A stretch of DNA of 64,000 nt from Akkermansia muciniphila (GTDB taxonomy: Bacteria; Verrucomicrobiota; Verrucomicrobiia; Verrucomicrobiales; Akkermansiaceae), in NCBI GenBank assembly GCA_945888515.1, contig CAMDAD010000012.1, positions 1-64,000 of the forward strand. The letters are read 5' to 3'. Under the pieces are notes generated by a model. It had not been told where the DNA came from. It ran no database searches and saw only the letters and a program-made list of their open reading frames with translations. Position numbers and translations under genes: made by a program. Within the stretch, counting starts at the first letter, position 1. Every line of letters begins with the position of its first letter. Below, one piece after another: positions 19,002 through 28,109 of this stretch.

Positions 19002-20189
19002 ATGAAAAACGCACGCCCTCTCATTCAAGCCATTATTCCTTGTTCACTGCTCGGGATTGCCATCTGCGCCGCGCCCGCCGCGAAACCATGGACCAAACAA
19101 GTCATCAGCAAGGACTTCGTCACGGAGGGCATCGCCGTCAATAATCTCAATGGTGATAAGAGCCCCGACATCGTCGCCGGTCATCTGATTTATCTCGGTC
19201 CCGATTTTTCCAAGGCGCAGCCCTTTCGCGCCGGGCAGATCTATCCCATCGGCGAATACGCGAAAAATTCCTTCATCACCTTCAGTGCCGATGTGAATCA
19301 GGACAAACAACAGGACATCATCATGGTTGGCTGGCCGGGCAAGGAGATCACGCTTTATGTCAATCCGGGCAAGCAGGAGGGCGATTGGAAAAAACACCTC
19401 ATCATCCAGGAGGCTGCCACCGAAAGCCCGATCTGGATCGATATCACCGGTGATGGCAAAGAGGAAATCGTCTGTATGAAACAAGGTTGCTTCGGCTACT
19501 ACACGGCGGACTGGAGCGATGTCACCAAGCCCTGGACATGGAACGCCATTTCCGACAAACGCACGAACACGCCCTACCAGCACGGACTCGGTGCCGGCGA
19601 TTTAAATGGCGATGAAAAAAACGACATAGTAGAAAAAGACGGCTGGTTTGAGCAACCTGCCTCTTTGCCTGGCGAATGGAAATGGCATGCGCTCTCGCAA
19701 AAGTGTAAGGGTGGCTCGCAGATGCTAGTGCATGACTTCGATCAAGATGGCGACAACGACATCGTCACCAGTCTCGATGGACATGGCTATGGACTGGGCT
19801 GGTATGAGAATCAGGGTAAAGCCAAACAATCGGAAATGCTCTACCACGAGATTCTCCCCGCCGATGCGAACAAAAAAGGCATTGATGGCCTGCAGTTCAG
19901 CCAATTGCACGCGCTGGCGATGTGCGACTTCGACAAAGATGGTCGCATGGACTTCGTCACAGGCAAACGCTACTGGGCCCACGGCAATAAGGACCCCGGC
20001 TCGCTCGATCCGGCTCTCACGGTCATTTTCTACAACCGCACCAAGGACAATGCCCTGACGTGGCAGAGCCAAGTCATCGAAGAAGACGGTGGTGTGGGCT
20101 GTGATGTGATCGCTACCGACATCAATCAAGACGGCAAACCAGACGTTGCCGTCGGTAGCAAAAAAGGCATTTTTGTGCTCAAGCAATAA
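19002..20189 (+). CDS. Secreted FG-GAP/VCBS-repeat beta-propeller protein
   Basis: A 395-residue protein with a signal peptide (MKNARPLIQAIIPCSLLGI) followed by about seven calcium-binding repeats of the D-x-(D/N)-x-D/K-x-x-D type, for example DVNQDKQQDIIMVG, DLNGDEKNDIV, DFDQDGDNDIV, DFDKDGRMDFVTG and DINQDGKPDVAVG. This arrangement predicts a seven-bladed propeller that binds a ligand or partner outside the cytoplasm. No catalytic motif is apparent. It begins about 100 bases after the DUF1549/1553 gene on the same strand, which suggests co-expression and perhaps a joint function. An upstream in-frame ATG at 18942 would disrupt the signal peptide and is not used. Confidence 0.82.
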   Translation: MKNARPLIQAIIPCSLLGIAICAAPAAKPWTKQVISKDFVTEGIAVNNLNGDKSPDIVAGHLIYLGPDFSKAQPFRAGQIYPIGEYAKNSFITFSADVNQDKQQDIIMVGWPGKEITLYVNPGKQEGDWKKHLIIQEAATESPIWIDITGDGKEEIVCMKQGCFGYYTADWSDVTKPWTWNAISDKRTNTPYQHGLGAGDLNGDEKNDIVEKDGWFEQPASLPGEWKWHALSQKCKGGSQMLVHDFDQDGDNDIVTSLDGHGYGLGWYENQGKAKQSEMLYHEILPADANKKGIDGLQFSQLHALAMCDFDKDGRMDFVTGKRYWAHGNKDPGSLDPALTVIFYNRTKDNALTWQSQVIEEDGGVGCDVIATDINQDGKPDVAVGSKKGIFVLKQ

Positions 20190-20330
20190 AATCGTTCGCA
20201 TGATAAAGCGCCCATTAGCGCAAACGAATCTCGAGTAGACATCTCGCTCTTTTCCTCGCATTAACCCATTTTCCTCTTGCCCGCGCTGCCTCCGCTCCGC
20301 ATTCTCCCGCCCCTCAGCTATTTCTCATTC

Positions 20331-21344
20331 ATGTCCATCGTCCTCGCCATCGAATCCTCCTGCGATGAAACCGCAGTGGCCGTCGTACAGGGCGCGCGCG
20401 GGACACCAACAAAGATTTTATCCTCGGAAATTTCATCGCAGATTCCGCTTCATCAACCCTACGGCGGGGTCGTGCCCGAGCTAGCTTCGCGCAACCACTC
20501 GCTGATATTGCGCCCGCTTGTCGAGACCTCTCTGAAAAATGCCGGCGTCACCATCGAACAGATTGATGCCTTTGCTGCCACGGCCGGCCCAGGGCTTGCA
20601 TCTTCTTTACTCATCGGCAATACAGCTGCGAAGGCCATGGCTTGTGCGATGCGTAAGCCATTTCTTGCGATCAATCACCTCGAGGGGCATTTGCTTTCGC
20701 CCTTCGTTTCCAAGTCGGAGGTGCCCCCGCACATCGCACTGATCATCTCCGGCGGCCATACCCTGCTGCTACGCGTGGATGCCGCGGCGGCCTATCAAAA
20801 GCTCGGGAGCACGCTCGACGACGCCGCAGGCGAGGCCTTTGATAAGGTTGCCAAAATGATCGGTTTGCCCTACCCTGGCGGTCCAAACATCGAACGCAGC
20901 GCCCTCACGGGAAACCCCCAACGCTTCGCCTTCCCGCGCGGGCTACTCCACGAACCGCATCTGAATTTTTCTTTCTCCGGCTTGAAAACGAGCGTGTTGT
21001 ATACCTTGCCGAAACTCGCCGACCTCGAGGCCGATACCCCCGATCTCTGCGCTTCCTTCCAGGAGGCCGTCATCGACGTTCTCCTGCAAAAATCTCTCCG
21101 CGCGGTGCGCGATTCAGGACTCAGGCACCTTGCGCTTTCCGGTGGTGTTTCGCTCAACCGAGCCCTGCGCCACGCCTTTCAATCCGCTTGTGAAAAAGCA
21201 GGCTTCATCCTCTCGCTCTCCGATCCAGCCCTCTGCACCGACAACGCTGCGATGATTGCTTTTGCGGCATTGCTCAGACATCTCGACGGCCAGCAAGATA
21301 GTCTCGAAACTCCCATTCATCCCAACCTGCCCTTGGTCTCATGA
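20331..21344 (+). CDS. tsaD: tRNA N6-adenosine threonylcarbamoyltransferase
   Basis: A 337-residue ASKHA-fold protein that, with TsaB and TsaE, transfers the threonylcarbamoyl group to A37 of tRNAs that read ANN codons. The start is set at MSIVLAIESSCDETAVAVV, the universal TsaD opening. Metal-binding histidines lie in AINHLEGHLLSPF; LIISGGHTLLL, DDAAGEAFDKVAKMIGLPYPGGP and NFSFSGLKTSVLY are family motifs, and the C-terminal SGGVSLNRALR and DNAAMIAFA are intact. Length is normal. Its last codon overlaps the start of the next gene by four bases (ATGA), which suggests translational coupling. Confidence 0.96.
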   Translation: MSIVLAIESSCDETAVAVVQGARGTPTKILSSEISSQIPLHQPYGGVVPELASRNHSLILRPLVETSLKNAGVTIEQIDAFAATAGPGLASSLLIGNTAAKAMACAMRKPFLAINHLEGHLLSPFVSKSEVPPHIALIISGGHTLLLRVDAAAAYQKLGSTLDDAAGEAFDKVAKMIGLPYPGGPNIERSALTGNPQRFAFPRGLLHEPHLNFSFSGLKTSVLYTLPKLADLEADTPDLCASFQEAVIDVLLQKSLRAVRDSGLRHLALSGGVSLNRALRHAFQSACEKAGFILSLSDPALCTDNAAMIAFAALLRHLDGQQDSLETPIHPNLPLVS

Positions 21345-21892
21345 AACACTACACCGTCAAAGTCACTCTCTACGGCATCAAACCGGAAATCTGGCGTCGC
21401 TTCAGTGTGCCCGCGCACTACACCTTCGCCCAGTTCCACACCGCCCTGCAATATGCCATGGGCTGGGAGCACCAATACGACCATGAGTTCCGCCACGGCA
21501 AAGGAAAATTCCTGCGCGATGTCATCGCCCAACCACATCCGGATCGCTTCAAAGGAGCCGATAGTTTTCAAAACGAAAACGACATCACTTTACTGGGCTT
21601 CATCGGTCGCATCAAACTGCCAAAACGTTTCCTCTATCTCTACGACTACGCCGATGAATGGATCCACGAGGTCGCGATCGAAAACAGCTTCGAGTCAGAG
21701 GAAACCGAGCCCAAAATGATCGAAGGAGCCCGCGCCTGCCCACCCGAGGCCTGCGGCGGCACGATCGAATACTACGAACTCTGCGATGGCATGGTCAGTT
21801 GGTATGAAGGCATCTGGGACGCAGAAAAGTTCAACATGGAGGAGTTCGACTTCAAGCCGAAGCCGAAGAAAAAAGCACGTCGCCGGCGTTGA
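21341..21892 (+). CDS. Plasmid pRiA4b ORF-3-like family protein
   Basis: A 183-residue protein of the pRiA4b ORF-3-like family, whose function is unknown. The typical opening is present (YTVKVTLYGIKPEIWRRFSVP, split here as TLYGIKPEIWRRF), then TFAQFHTALQYAMGWEHQY, FLYLYDYADEWIHEVAIE and PPEACGGTIEYYELCDG. The tail is lysine/arginine-rich (KPKPKKKARRRR), which might contact nucleic acid. The family is widespread on chromosomes and plasmids, often next to unrelated genes. The four-base overlap with tsaD implies a shared transcript and coupled translation; whether the two proteins are functionally linked is unknown. Confidence 0.85.
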   Translation: MKHYTVKVTLYGIKPEIWRRFSVPAHYTFAQFHTALQYAMGWEHQYDHEFRHGKGKFLRDVIAQPHPDRFKGADSFQNENDITLLGFIGRIKLPKRFLYLYDYADEWIHEVAIENSFESEETEPKMIEGARACPPEACGGTIEYYELCDGMVSWYEGIWDAEKFNMEEFDFKPKPKKKARRRR

Positions 21893-22013
21893 GAGAAATT
21901 TTTTGTTAGAAGGCGAGGCGAGCATTGTCACACTTTCGCCTGATCGCCGATTTCTCCCAGTTTGCCCTTTTCCTTTTCACTTGCTGTCATCATACTGCGA
22001 CCCCTCCATCGTC

Positions 22014-23528
22014 ATGCAAGTCATCTCTCTCCACATCGGTGCCAGCTCGGTCTCTCTGCTCATCGGCGAGCAAGCGGCGGATGGCACAATCACGCCCATT
22101 GATTTCCTCGAGCAACCCGCACCCCTCGCCCATGACATCTTCGGTCGCGGCGCGATCTCCCCCAGCACCACGGAGCGTATCGTCAGCATCATCCACGGCT
22201 ATCAAAAAACCTTGCGCGAGCTCGGCTTGCCAGAAAAACAACTGACGCGTGCCGTCGCTACCAACATCCTGCCGGAGGCGACCAATCACGATGTATTCCT
22301 CAACCGCATCCGCGTCGCCTGCGGCGTTCATCTCGATCCCATCGACGATGGCGAGATGACGCGCCTAATCTATCTCAAAACCCGCCGCCGCCTGATGGAT
22401 ACTCCGGCAATGAAACGCAACTGCACGCTGGTCATCCACGTGGGTCCCGGCAACACCCGCGCCCTGCTTTTCAAAAAAGGCGTCATCGCCCGCTATACTT
22501 CCTATCGCCTCGGCACCCACCGCACGCGCGAGGCCGTCCAGAATTCCAATGCCGAGGGCGCGGCCCTGCTTGATCTCATCCGCCAGCACGCCAGCGGAAA
22601 TCTGGAGCAGATCCGGCTCGACTACGAATCGGAAAAAATCGAGGCCCTAGTCATCATCGGCTACGAGATCCAGTTGATGGCACCTTTCCTTAACAAGCCG
22701 GGCCAGGCGTGTCCGCTGAAAACCATCAAACAACTCATCCAGCAAGCGGCGGAGCTTTCCGACTACGATCTGGTACGCAAGTTCAACCTCGACTACCACA
22801 CCGCCGAGGCCTTGCTGCCCGCCATGGAAATCGCCATCGCCATCACCGAAATGCTGCGCCTGCCGGAAATGTATCTCCCCGTTTCCGATTACGAACAAGG
22901 TCTCTTGCACGACCTGCTCATTTCCAAAACCCTCATCGGCACCTTCGAAGAAGAAGTGCTGCGCGCTACCCACATCCTCGCTGAGCGCTATCACTCCGAT
23001 CCTCGCCACGGCGATCACGTTTCCAAACTCTGCCTGCACCTCTTCACGCACTTACAAGAACTGCATCAAATGGGCGATCACGAGGCGCTGCTGCTGCAAT
23101 GCGCTGCCATCCTGCACGAGGTAGGTTCCTACATCAGCCCGCGCTCGCATCACAAGCACTCGCAATACATCATCCTCAATTCGGAAATTTTCGGACTGGA
23201 CCGGCTGGATATCACCCTGGTCGCGCTCGTCGCGCGCTACCATCGCCACTCCACACCGCGCCCGGATCACCCCGACTATGCCGACCTCAGCGCTGATGAC
23301 CGCGTACGCGTCTGCAAGCTCGCCTCACTCCTGCGCGTGGCCGATGCGTTAGAGAGAACTCACCATCAGCGCGTCAATGACATCGGTATCATCCTAAAGC
23401 AGGATAAAATGATCCTCAAACTAAGCGGCGTAACCGATGCGACCGTAGAGCAGCTCGCCATGGAATCGAAAGCAGATCTCTTCACTCAGACCTTCGGGCT
23501 GAGCGTCGTCGTCGAGACCGATGGTTGA
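22014..23528 (+). CDS. Ppx/GppA-type phosphatase with C-terminal HD-like domain
   Basis: A 504-residue protein of the exopolyphosphatase / guanosine-pentaphosphatase family, which hydrolyses polyphosphate or pppGpp. The start is taken at MQVISLHIGASSVSLLIGE, the beginning of the first actin-like subdomain. Residues up to about 300 form the Ppx-GppA domain (TRAVATNILPEATN, HVGPGNTRALLFKKG). The second half is an HD-like helical domain (HGDHVSKLCLHL, CAAILHEVGSYI, HHKHSQYII). The HD motif reads His-Glu in HEVG, as in true Ppx enzymes where this domain is thought not to be a classical phosphohydrolase. The ASSVSLLI phosphate loop departs from the usual GSNSxR/xL, so activity needs testing. Apparently monocistronic. 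Confidence 0.8.
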   Translation: MQVISLHIGASSVSLLIGEQAADGTITPIDFLEQPAPLAHDIFGRGAISPSTTERIVSIIHGYQKTLRELGLPEKQLTRAVATNILPEATNHDVFLNRIRVACGVHLDPIDDGEMTRLIYLKTRRRLMDTPAMKRNCTLVIHVGPGNTRALLFKKGVIARYTSYRLGTHRTREAVQNSNAEGAALLDLIRQHASGNLEQIRLDYESEKIEALVIIGYEIQLMAPFLNKPGQACPLKTIKQLIQQAAELSDYDLVRKFNLDYHTAEALLPAMEIAIAITEMLRLPEMYLPVSDYEQGLLHDLLISKTLIGTFEEEVLRATHILAERYHSDPRHGDHVSKLCLHLFTHLQELHQMGDHEALLLQCAAILHEVGSYISPRSHHKHSQYIILNSEIFGLDRLDITLVALVARYHRHSTPRPDHPDYADLSADDRVRVCKLASLLRVADALERTHHQRVNDIGIILKQDKMILKLSGVTDATVEQLAMESKADLFTQTFGLSVVVETDG

Positions 23529-23608
23529 GACAATAAGTCGAAGGGATTTGCAAGCTCAGCGGTTCCCGCAGGCTTACAGAAACCCTGCGCATCGGAAAAT
23601 CACAATCC

Positions 23609-24031
23609 CTAGTCTGCCTCCATCGTGTAGGAACCTCCATATCCAGGGCGATACAACTTGAGCGGTGTGAGACGGGAAATCTGCTCAAAGTGGGCATCAA
23701 TACTGTAGAGTCTCACTTCATCGTGAATCGCAATCGCGGCGATCAGAACATCCAACCACGGCAGCGTAAGTCCTTCCTGACGCAATTTCCATGCAAGGGA
23801 AAGCGCCCGTTCCCAGTCGTCTTCGCGGCAGACACGATACGGAATCACCGAAAAATGCATGGCTAGCATCTGACGCTCTTCTCTCCTTGCACCACCGATC
23901 AATTCCAATCGCACAGGACTGCACCACTGCGCTTCATAAACATCCAATAAATTCTCCACCGCGAGCTTTACCAGCACATCGCCGCGCTTGCGCAGGCTCT
24001 CGATCCACACGGATGTATCAATCAGCACCAT
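23609..24031 (-). CDS. vapC: VapC-type PIN-domain ribonuclease toxin
   Basis: A 140-residue PIN-domain nuclease, the toxin of a type II toxin-antitoxin pair; such toxins cleave tRNA or rRNA and stop growth when the antitoxin is lost. The four acidic residues of the active site are intact: D5 (LIDTSVW), E43 (VRLELIGG), D94 (PWLDVLIAAIA) and D112 (YSIDAHF). The start is the ATG at 24031, two bases after the antitoxin stop. A TTG two codons upstream would overlap the antitoxin gene by four bases and cannot be excluded. It lies downstream of its antitoxin in the standard VapBC order. Confidence 0.9.
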   Translation of the reverse strand: MVLIDTSVWIESLRKRGDVLVKLAVENLLDVYEAQWCSPVRLELIGGARREERQMLAMHFSVIPYRVCREDDWERALSLAWKLRQEGLTLPWLDVLIAAIAIHDEVRLYSIDAHFEQISRLTPLKLYRPGYGGSYTMEAD

Positions 24032-24033
24032 GA

Positions 24034-24270
24034 TCAAATTTCGGATGTAAGGGGCGGAATCGGATTGCCATAGTCTTCCCCCTCGTCATTCACAGAAATT
24101 GCAGGGTAATCAAAGGCACCCTCGCGGATCAAACGACCCAACTCTTTGGCCTTGATGCGACGCACATATTCCTCCGCTGCGCGTGCCACGGCAGCACTTT
24201 TCGTCCTACTGCCCGTGATGCGCATTAACTCCCCCATGAGCGCATCGTCGATGTCCACTGTAATCCTCAC
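24034..24270 (-). CDS. vapB: VapB-type antitoxin
   Basis: A 78-residue antitoxin with an N-terminal ribbon-helix-helix-like DNA-binding segment (MRITVDIDDALMGELMRITG, then TKSAAVARAAEEYVRR) and an acidic C-terminal tail that should wrap the PIN toxin and block its active site (FDYPAISVNDEGEDYGN). The text is close to the VapB family found next to PIN toxins with an arginine-insertion motif. It should also repress its own promoter. The gene directly precedes vapC. The region upstream (24271-24422) is AT-richer than its surroundings and probably carries the promoter, though no clear hexamers stand out. Confidence 0.88.
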   Translation of the reverse strand: MRITVDIDDALMGELMRITGSRTKSAAVARAAEEYVRRIKAKELGRLIREGAFDYPAISVNDEGEDYGNPIPPLTSEI

Positions 24271-24384
24271 AGCGGCATCCTACCCTCAAAATGCATCAAA
24301 TCAAGTATTGTTTTGCATCAATTATCCTCACCATTGGATTGATGAGTGTGGAAATTGGTATGGGGCTCACGGGAATCGGTGAGC

Positions 24385-24408
24385 GAAGAAAGGGGTTGGA
24401 AACCCCTT
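24385..24408 (-). terminator. Possible terminator after sulfatase gene
   Basis: AAGGGGTT and AACCCCTT (24390-24397 and 24401-24408) form an 8-bp stem with a three-base loop. On the minus strand it is followed by CTTTC, a weak T run. It lies just past the sulfatase stop. Confidence 0.45.
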
Positions 24409-24422
24409 CTCCATATTGGGTC

Positions 24423-25816
24423 TCACTTGGCCTTTTTGCCTTTTTCACCCGCTTTTTTCCGCTCAGGAGCGGGGCCGGTGAGGGGCCAGTCGGGATTTTC
24501 GCCGTGGTTTTGTTTCAACAAGGTCTCTGCTTGCTGCACCAGCTCGGGATGGGCACTGGCGATGTCTTTCGCTTCGGCGGCATCTTTGCTCAGATCGTAG
24601 AGCTCGATCTTGGCATTGATGCCGTTTTTCACAGCTTTCCACTGCATTTCCTTGCCAAACCGCACGGCTTGGATCGGCTTGCCTTCGTGCAGCTCCCAGT
24701 AAAACACATCGCGCTGCGGCGCGGGGCCGCCTTTGAGAAAAGACACCAGCGATAGGCCATCGGTCTTGGCTGCGGCGGGGACTTTGGCGCTTGCCAGTTC
24801 TGCCGCGGTGGGCAGGAAATCCCAGAACGCCCAGGGTTCTTCGCGCACCTTGCCCGCCGGGATCTGCCCCGGCCAGCGCGCGATCGCCGCCTGACGCAGC
24901 GCGCCTTCGTAAAGGCCGCGCTTGAAGCCACGCATGCCGTTCGATGCCTGATCGAAAAGTTTCCCCATTTCGGACTCCGGTGAAAATGACGATCCATTAT
25001 CGCCCGCGAACATCACGATGGTTTTTTCATCGAGCTTCAACTCCTTGAGCAGATCCATCAGCGCGCCGATGTCGCTATCGAGCCGAGTGACCTGCGCCGC
25101 GTAGGCTTTTTGCTGCTCGGTCCAGGGCTTGTCCTTGTAGAGGCCGTAGTCATCGATCTCGTGCGTGCCGTGAGGCAGCGTAGCAGCGTAGAAGAGGAAA
25201 AACGGCTCGTCCTTTTTCGCCCGCACCCACTTCAGCACGTCCTTCTGAATGAGGTTTTGCGCGTAAGTCTTTTTCGCACCCTTGGCATTTTCCGGGAGTT
25301 CGATGCGTTTGCCATCCTCGTACAAATACGTCGGAAAATACGAGTGCGCATGGCGCTGGCAGTTGTAGCCGAAAAAGTGATCGAAACCCTGTTTCAGCGG
25401 ATCACCGGTCGTGCCGAACATGCCCATGCCCCATTTCCCCATGACCGCCGTGGCGTAGCCCTGCGGCTTGAGCACTTCCGCCACCGTGACGATCTTGTCC
25501 GGCAGCGGATACTGTCCCTCCCCTTTCGCGATCTCCCAATTCCCCCGCACCGGCGCATGACCGCTGTGCAGACCAGTCATGAGCGATGTCCGACTCGGTG
25601 CGCAGACGGTCGTGCCGCAGTAGGCTTGCAGAAACCGGGTGCCCTCGCGAGCTATCTGGTCGATGCGAGGGGTCTGGATGATTTTCTGCCCATAGCAACC
25701 GAGATCGCCCTGGGCAATGTCGTCACTGAGGATGAAAATCATATTCGGTTTCTCAGCACCAGCCGCACAAAAAACGCTGCAGACCGTGGCGATAGCAAAA
25801 AAAAAAATGATTTCAT
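24423..25816 (-). CDS. Secreted sulfatase (formylglycine type), signal peptide out of frame at a T11 tract
   Basis: An arylsulfatase-family hydrolase that should remove sulfate esters from a polysaccharide or similar substrate. The body (24423-25742, about 439 residues) begins [18 protein letters not shown], has the CAPSR motif whose Cys becomes formylglycine (residues 47-51 of that reading), MGKWGMG, and late Asp/Asn metal ligands (MFAGDNGSS). As assembled it lacks an export signal. The ATG at 25816 starts MKSFFFF, but eleven Ts at 25797-25807 put it out of frame and it stops soon after. With twelve Ts (or nine) it would read [17 protein letters not shown] and join the body exactly. This could be a sequencing error, phase variation or slippage. 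It follows the transglutaminase-like gene by 22 bases. Confidence 0.85.
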
Positions 25817-25838
25817 AGAGAGAGTGGAGGACTGGGAA

Positions 25839-27941
25839 TTACTTCGAAGGCGTTAACGAGAAATCCTTGATGGTCACGCCGCGACTTTCAGGCGTCATAG
25901 TCAATTGAATCGTATTTTTCCCCTCTTGTAGCATGACTGCCATAGGTGCTGTGTTTTGCCACATGCCGACAGTGTAAGGCACGCCCGATTCCTCTGCAGT
26001 GGCACCATTCGCGGAAATGGAAAATTTTTGTCCATCCTGCACCGTGGCCACCCGGGCCGTCAGCACATACTTGCCAGCAGCGGGGGCATCGATCACATAA
26101 TCCGCCTTGAAGCCACCCAGCGCATGAATCTGCATCCCGCCAGCGTAGCTTTTCATCGCTGCAGATTTGCCGGAAGTTTTTGCATGCGCGACGGCAGGAA
26201 TCGTGATGATGCCCTGCGCTATCGTCACCTTCGTGTCTGCTGCCGCGACAGCGGCCGATGCTACTTTCTGCACGCGCTCATTCGCTTCGCCCAATTCTTG
26301 TCCAAGCGGGCCAAGAGTCGCTGCGGTCGCGGCGAGTTGTTTGGCGAGGTAAAGTCCCACATTGCTCCACAAACCACCCGCCACCTTCTTGCGCTCATTA
26401 TAGGCAGGCTCGCCCAGCACCTGACTGACCCACTGCGCGCGCTGCACCTGGATGTATTTGTCGGTATGAGCGCGGGCTTGGGTTTCGAGAAGAAACTGCG
26501 TGCCACTCATGGACACCTCTTCCTTATCCCACCAACTGGCTTGGAATCCGGCACCGAGATTGACGACCCAGCCCTTCGGAGTCCAGTGACTGAGGGCCGC
26601 ATGGGCTTTTTGTGTCACTCCCCAGGTAGGAATGCCGAAACTCTTAAGCACAAAACGACCAAAAAACGCACGACGCCCGCAGACTCCTCCATTTTTTATA
26701 ATGTTCTGATACTTGTGCTGACTTGGGAGATCGAGGTGGACATTTTGTGAACCATAGGGCACCTCGGTTTTCACAGACGCCACATAGCGCCACCCGTAAT
26801 CGGCGCTGTAGATGTGATCGGGGCGGTAATTGCGCAGCATCGTGCGACCCCACTGGAGGATTTCATCAGGCGCATCGCAATCGATCACATTGCGATACTC
26901 CCACACGGTGAAATTTTTGAAGGCCGGGTCCAGTTCGCCATCGAGATACGCTTTTTCATAATGTTGGTAGCGCTTCACGGGATCAACCACAGCAGGGCCA
27001 TCCTTGATCGTCTCAGGATTGGATTGCTCAATGGGCTTGGCGTGCTCCAGAGCAGTGGCGAGGGCGAGCCTCTGCAAATGGCCGTCCGCCGACTTGGGGC
27101 AGGTTTTCTGGATCGTGGTGATGATTTCCATGGCTTTACCGTATTGACCAAACGCGGCACCGCCGGAGACCAGCATGGCTTTCATCATCGCGGGATTCTT
27201 CAGCAACTGATCGACCAATGCTGCTTTTTCGGAGCTTTGCTCCGCAAAACTTGCCAAGCCTGCGGGAGTCGCTTCCAGCATCACCACGCACTTCACGATT
27301 TTAGCATCGAGCTTATCGGTAGTGAGAACGGATGACATTTGAGATAACAACTCTTTCGCCGCGTTGAGTTCATCGGCCTGCGCCTGAGCCAGCGCCGCCT
27401 GCGCCGTCTCTAATACCTTGCGATGGGCCGCATCTTCTTTCAGTGCTTTATCCAGTAGTGCCTGACGTTCCGCCAGCGCCTTGAGACCGTCCTGCTTGTT
27501 AGCCTCCCAGTGAGCGAGATCTTTTTCGGCAGCAGCGCGTGCGGTAGCGTCCGAAGCCTTGGCCAGTGCAGCCTTGGCCGCCGCGATGCTCTTTTCCGCA
27601 CCACCAATCCACTTCCCTTTGGCGTGCTCCACAAGTCCTTTGGCACTGCTTACCTGATTGGCATTTTTTTGACTCGCCTCCACATCAGCCTTAGCCTTGA
27701 GAACCGCATCCCCCGCCTTCTGCAAGGCCGTTTGCTTGCTCGCGTCTAGCTTGGGGAGGTCACGAATGATTTCCTGCTGCAAAGCGCGAAGCTCCGCAGC
27801 ATATTGTGCCTGAAGTTTTTCCCCCTGCGCGTTCAAGGTAATGGTAGGCGTGGCCGGCTTCGCCATCAAGGGGACCACGGCCAAACCACAACTGAGGGCC
27901 AGACCACTTATCATACTGCGAGAGAATTGTTGTAGCTTCAT
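25839..27941 (-). CDS. Secreted coiled-coil protein with transglutaminase-like domain
   Basis: A 700-residue protein whose exact family I do not recognise. It opens with a signal peptide (MKLQQFSRSMISGLALS, then PLMA). Residues 40 to about 220 are an alanine/lysine-rich coiled coil. The middle contains a transglutaminase-like core: GGVCGRRAFFGRFVLKSFGIP with a candidate nucleophile Cys421, AHAALSHW with His447, then a WVVNLGAGF strand that could supply the third residue. The last 150 residues form a beta-rich segment (YVLTARVATVQDGQKFSIS, FSLTP) like a carbohydrate-binding module. It is the first gene of a unit with the sulfatase, 22 bases apart, so I infer joint work on a sulfated polymer or glycoprotein at the cell surface. 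Confidence 0.7.
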   Translation of the reverse strand: MKLQQFSRSMISGLALSCGLAVVPLMAKPATPTITLNAQGEKLQAQYAAELRALQQEIIRDLPKLDASKQTALQKAGDAVLKAKADVEASQKNANQVSSAKGLVEHAKGKWIGGAEKSIAAAKAALAKASDATARAAAEKDLAHWEANKQDGLKALAERQALLDKALKEDAAHRKVLETAQAALAQAQADELNAAKELLSQMSSVLTTDKLDAKIVKCVVMLEATPAGLASFAEQSSEKAALVDQLLKNPAMMKAMLVSGGAAFGQYGKAMEIITTIQKTCPKSADGHLQRLALATALEHAKPIEQSNPETIKDGPAVVDPVKRYQHYEKAYLDGELDPAFKNFTVWEYRNVIDCDAPDEILQWGRTMLRNYRPDHIYSADYGWRYVASVKTEVPYGSQNVHLDLPSQHKYQNIIKNGGVCGRRAFFGRFVLKSFGIPTWGVTQKAHAALSHWTPKGWVVNLGAGFQASWWDKEEVSMSGTQFLLETQARAHTDKYIQVQRAQWVSQVLGEPAYNERKKVAGGLWSNVGLYLAKQLAATAATLGPLGQELGEANERVQKVASAAVAAADTKVTIAQGIITIPAVAHAKTSGKSAAMKSYAGGMQIHALGGFKADYVIDAPAAGKYVLTARVATVQDGQKFSISANGATAEESGVPYTVGMWQNTAPMAVMLQEGKNTIQLTMTPESRGVTIKDFSLTPSK

Positions 27942-28074
27942 CCGTTTCTTATACGTCTGAATTCCACCATTTTATCCAAATATCGTAAAATCTCTCCACC
28001 GATCTTACTAAGCATCCTCACACTTGAACCAACGCTCCAGACAAGAGCCCCGCGTCTCTTTTTCTGCATAATTC

Positions 28075-28103
28075 TTGCCGCTAGTTTTTCTCACATCTAC
28101 AAT
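28075..28103 (+). promoter_or_regulatory. Predicted sigma70-type promoter of priA, leaderless
   Basis: TTGCCG (28075-28080), a 17-base spacer and TACAAT (28098-28103). The GTG start codon at 28110 lies six bases beyond the -10 hexamer, the expected transcription start, so the mRNA should be leaderless. Confidence 0.65.
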
Positions 28104-28109
28104 CGCGCC

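Noticed and set aside
24291-24755. A 154-codon plus-strand frame beginning in the vapB-sulfatase gap.
   Set aside because: Most of it lies antisense to the sulfatase 3' end and over its probable terminator; no protein features are seen.
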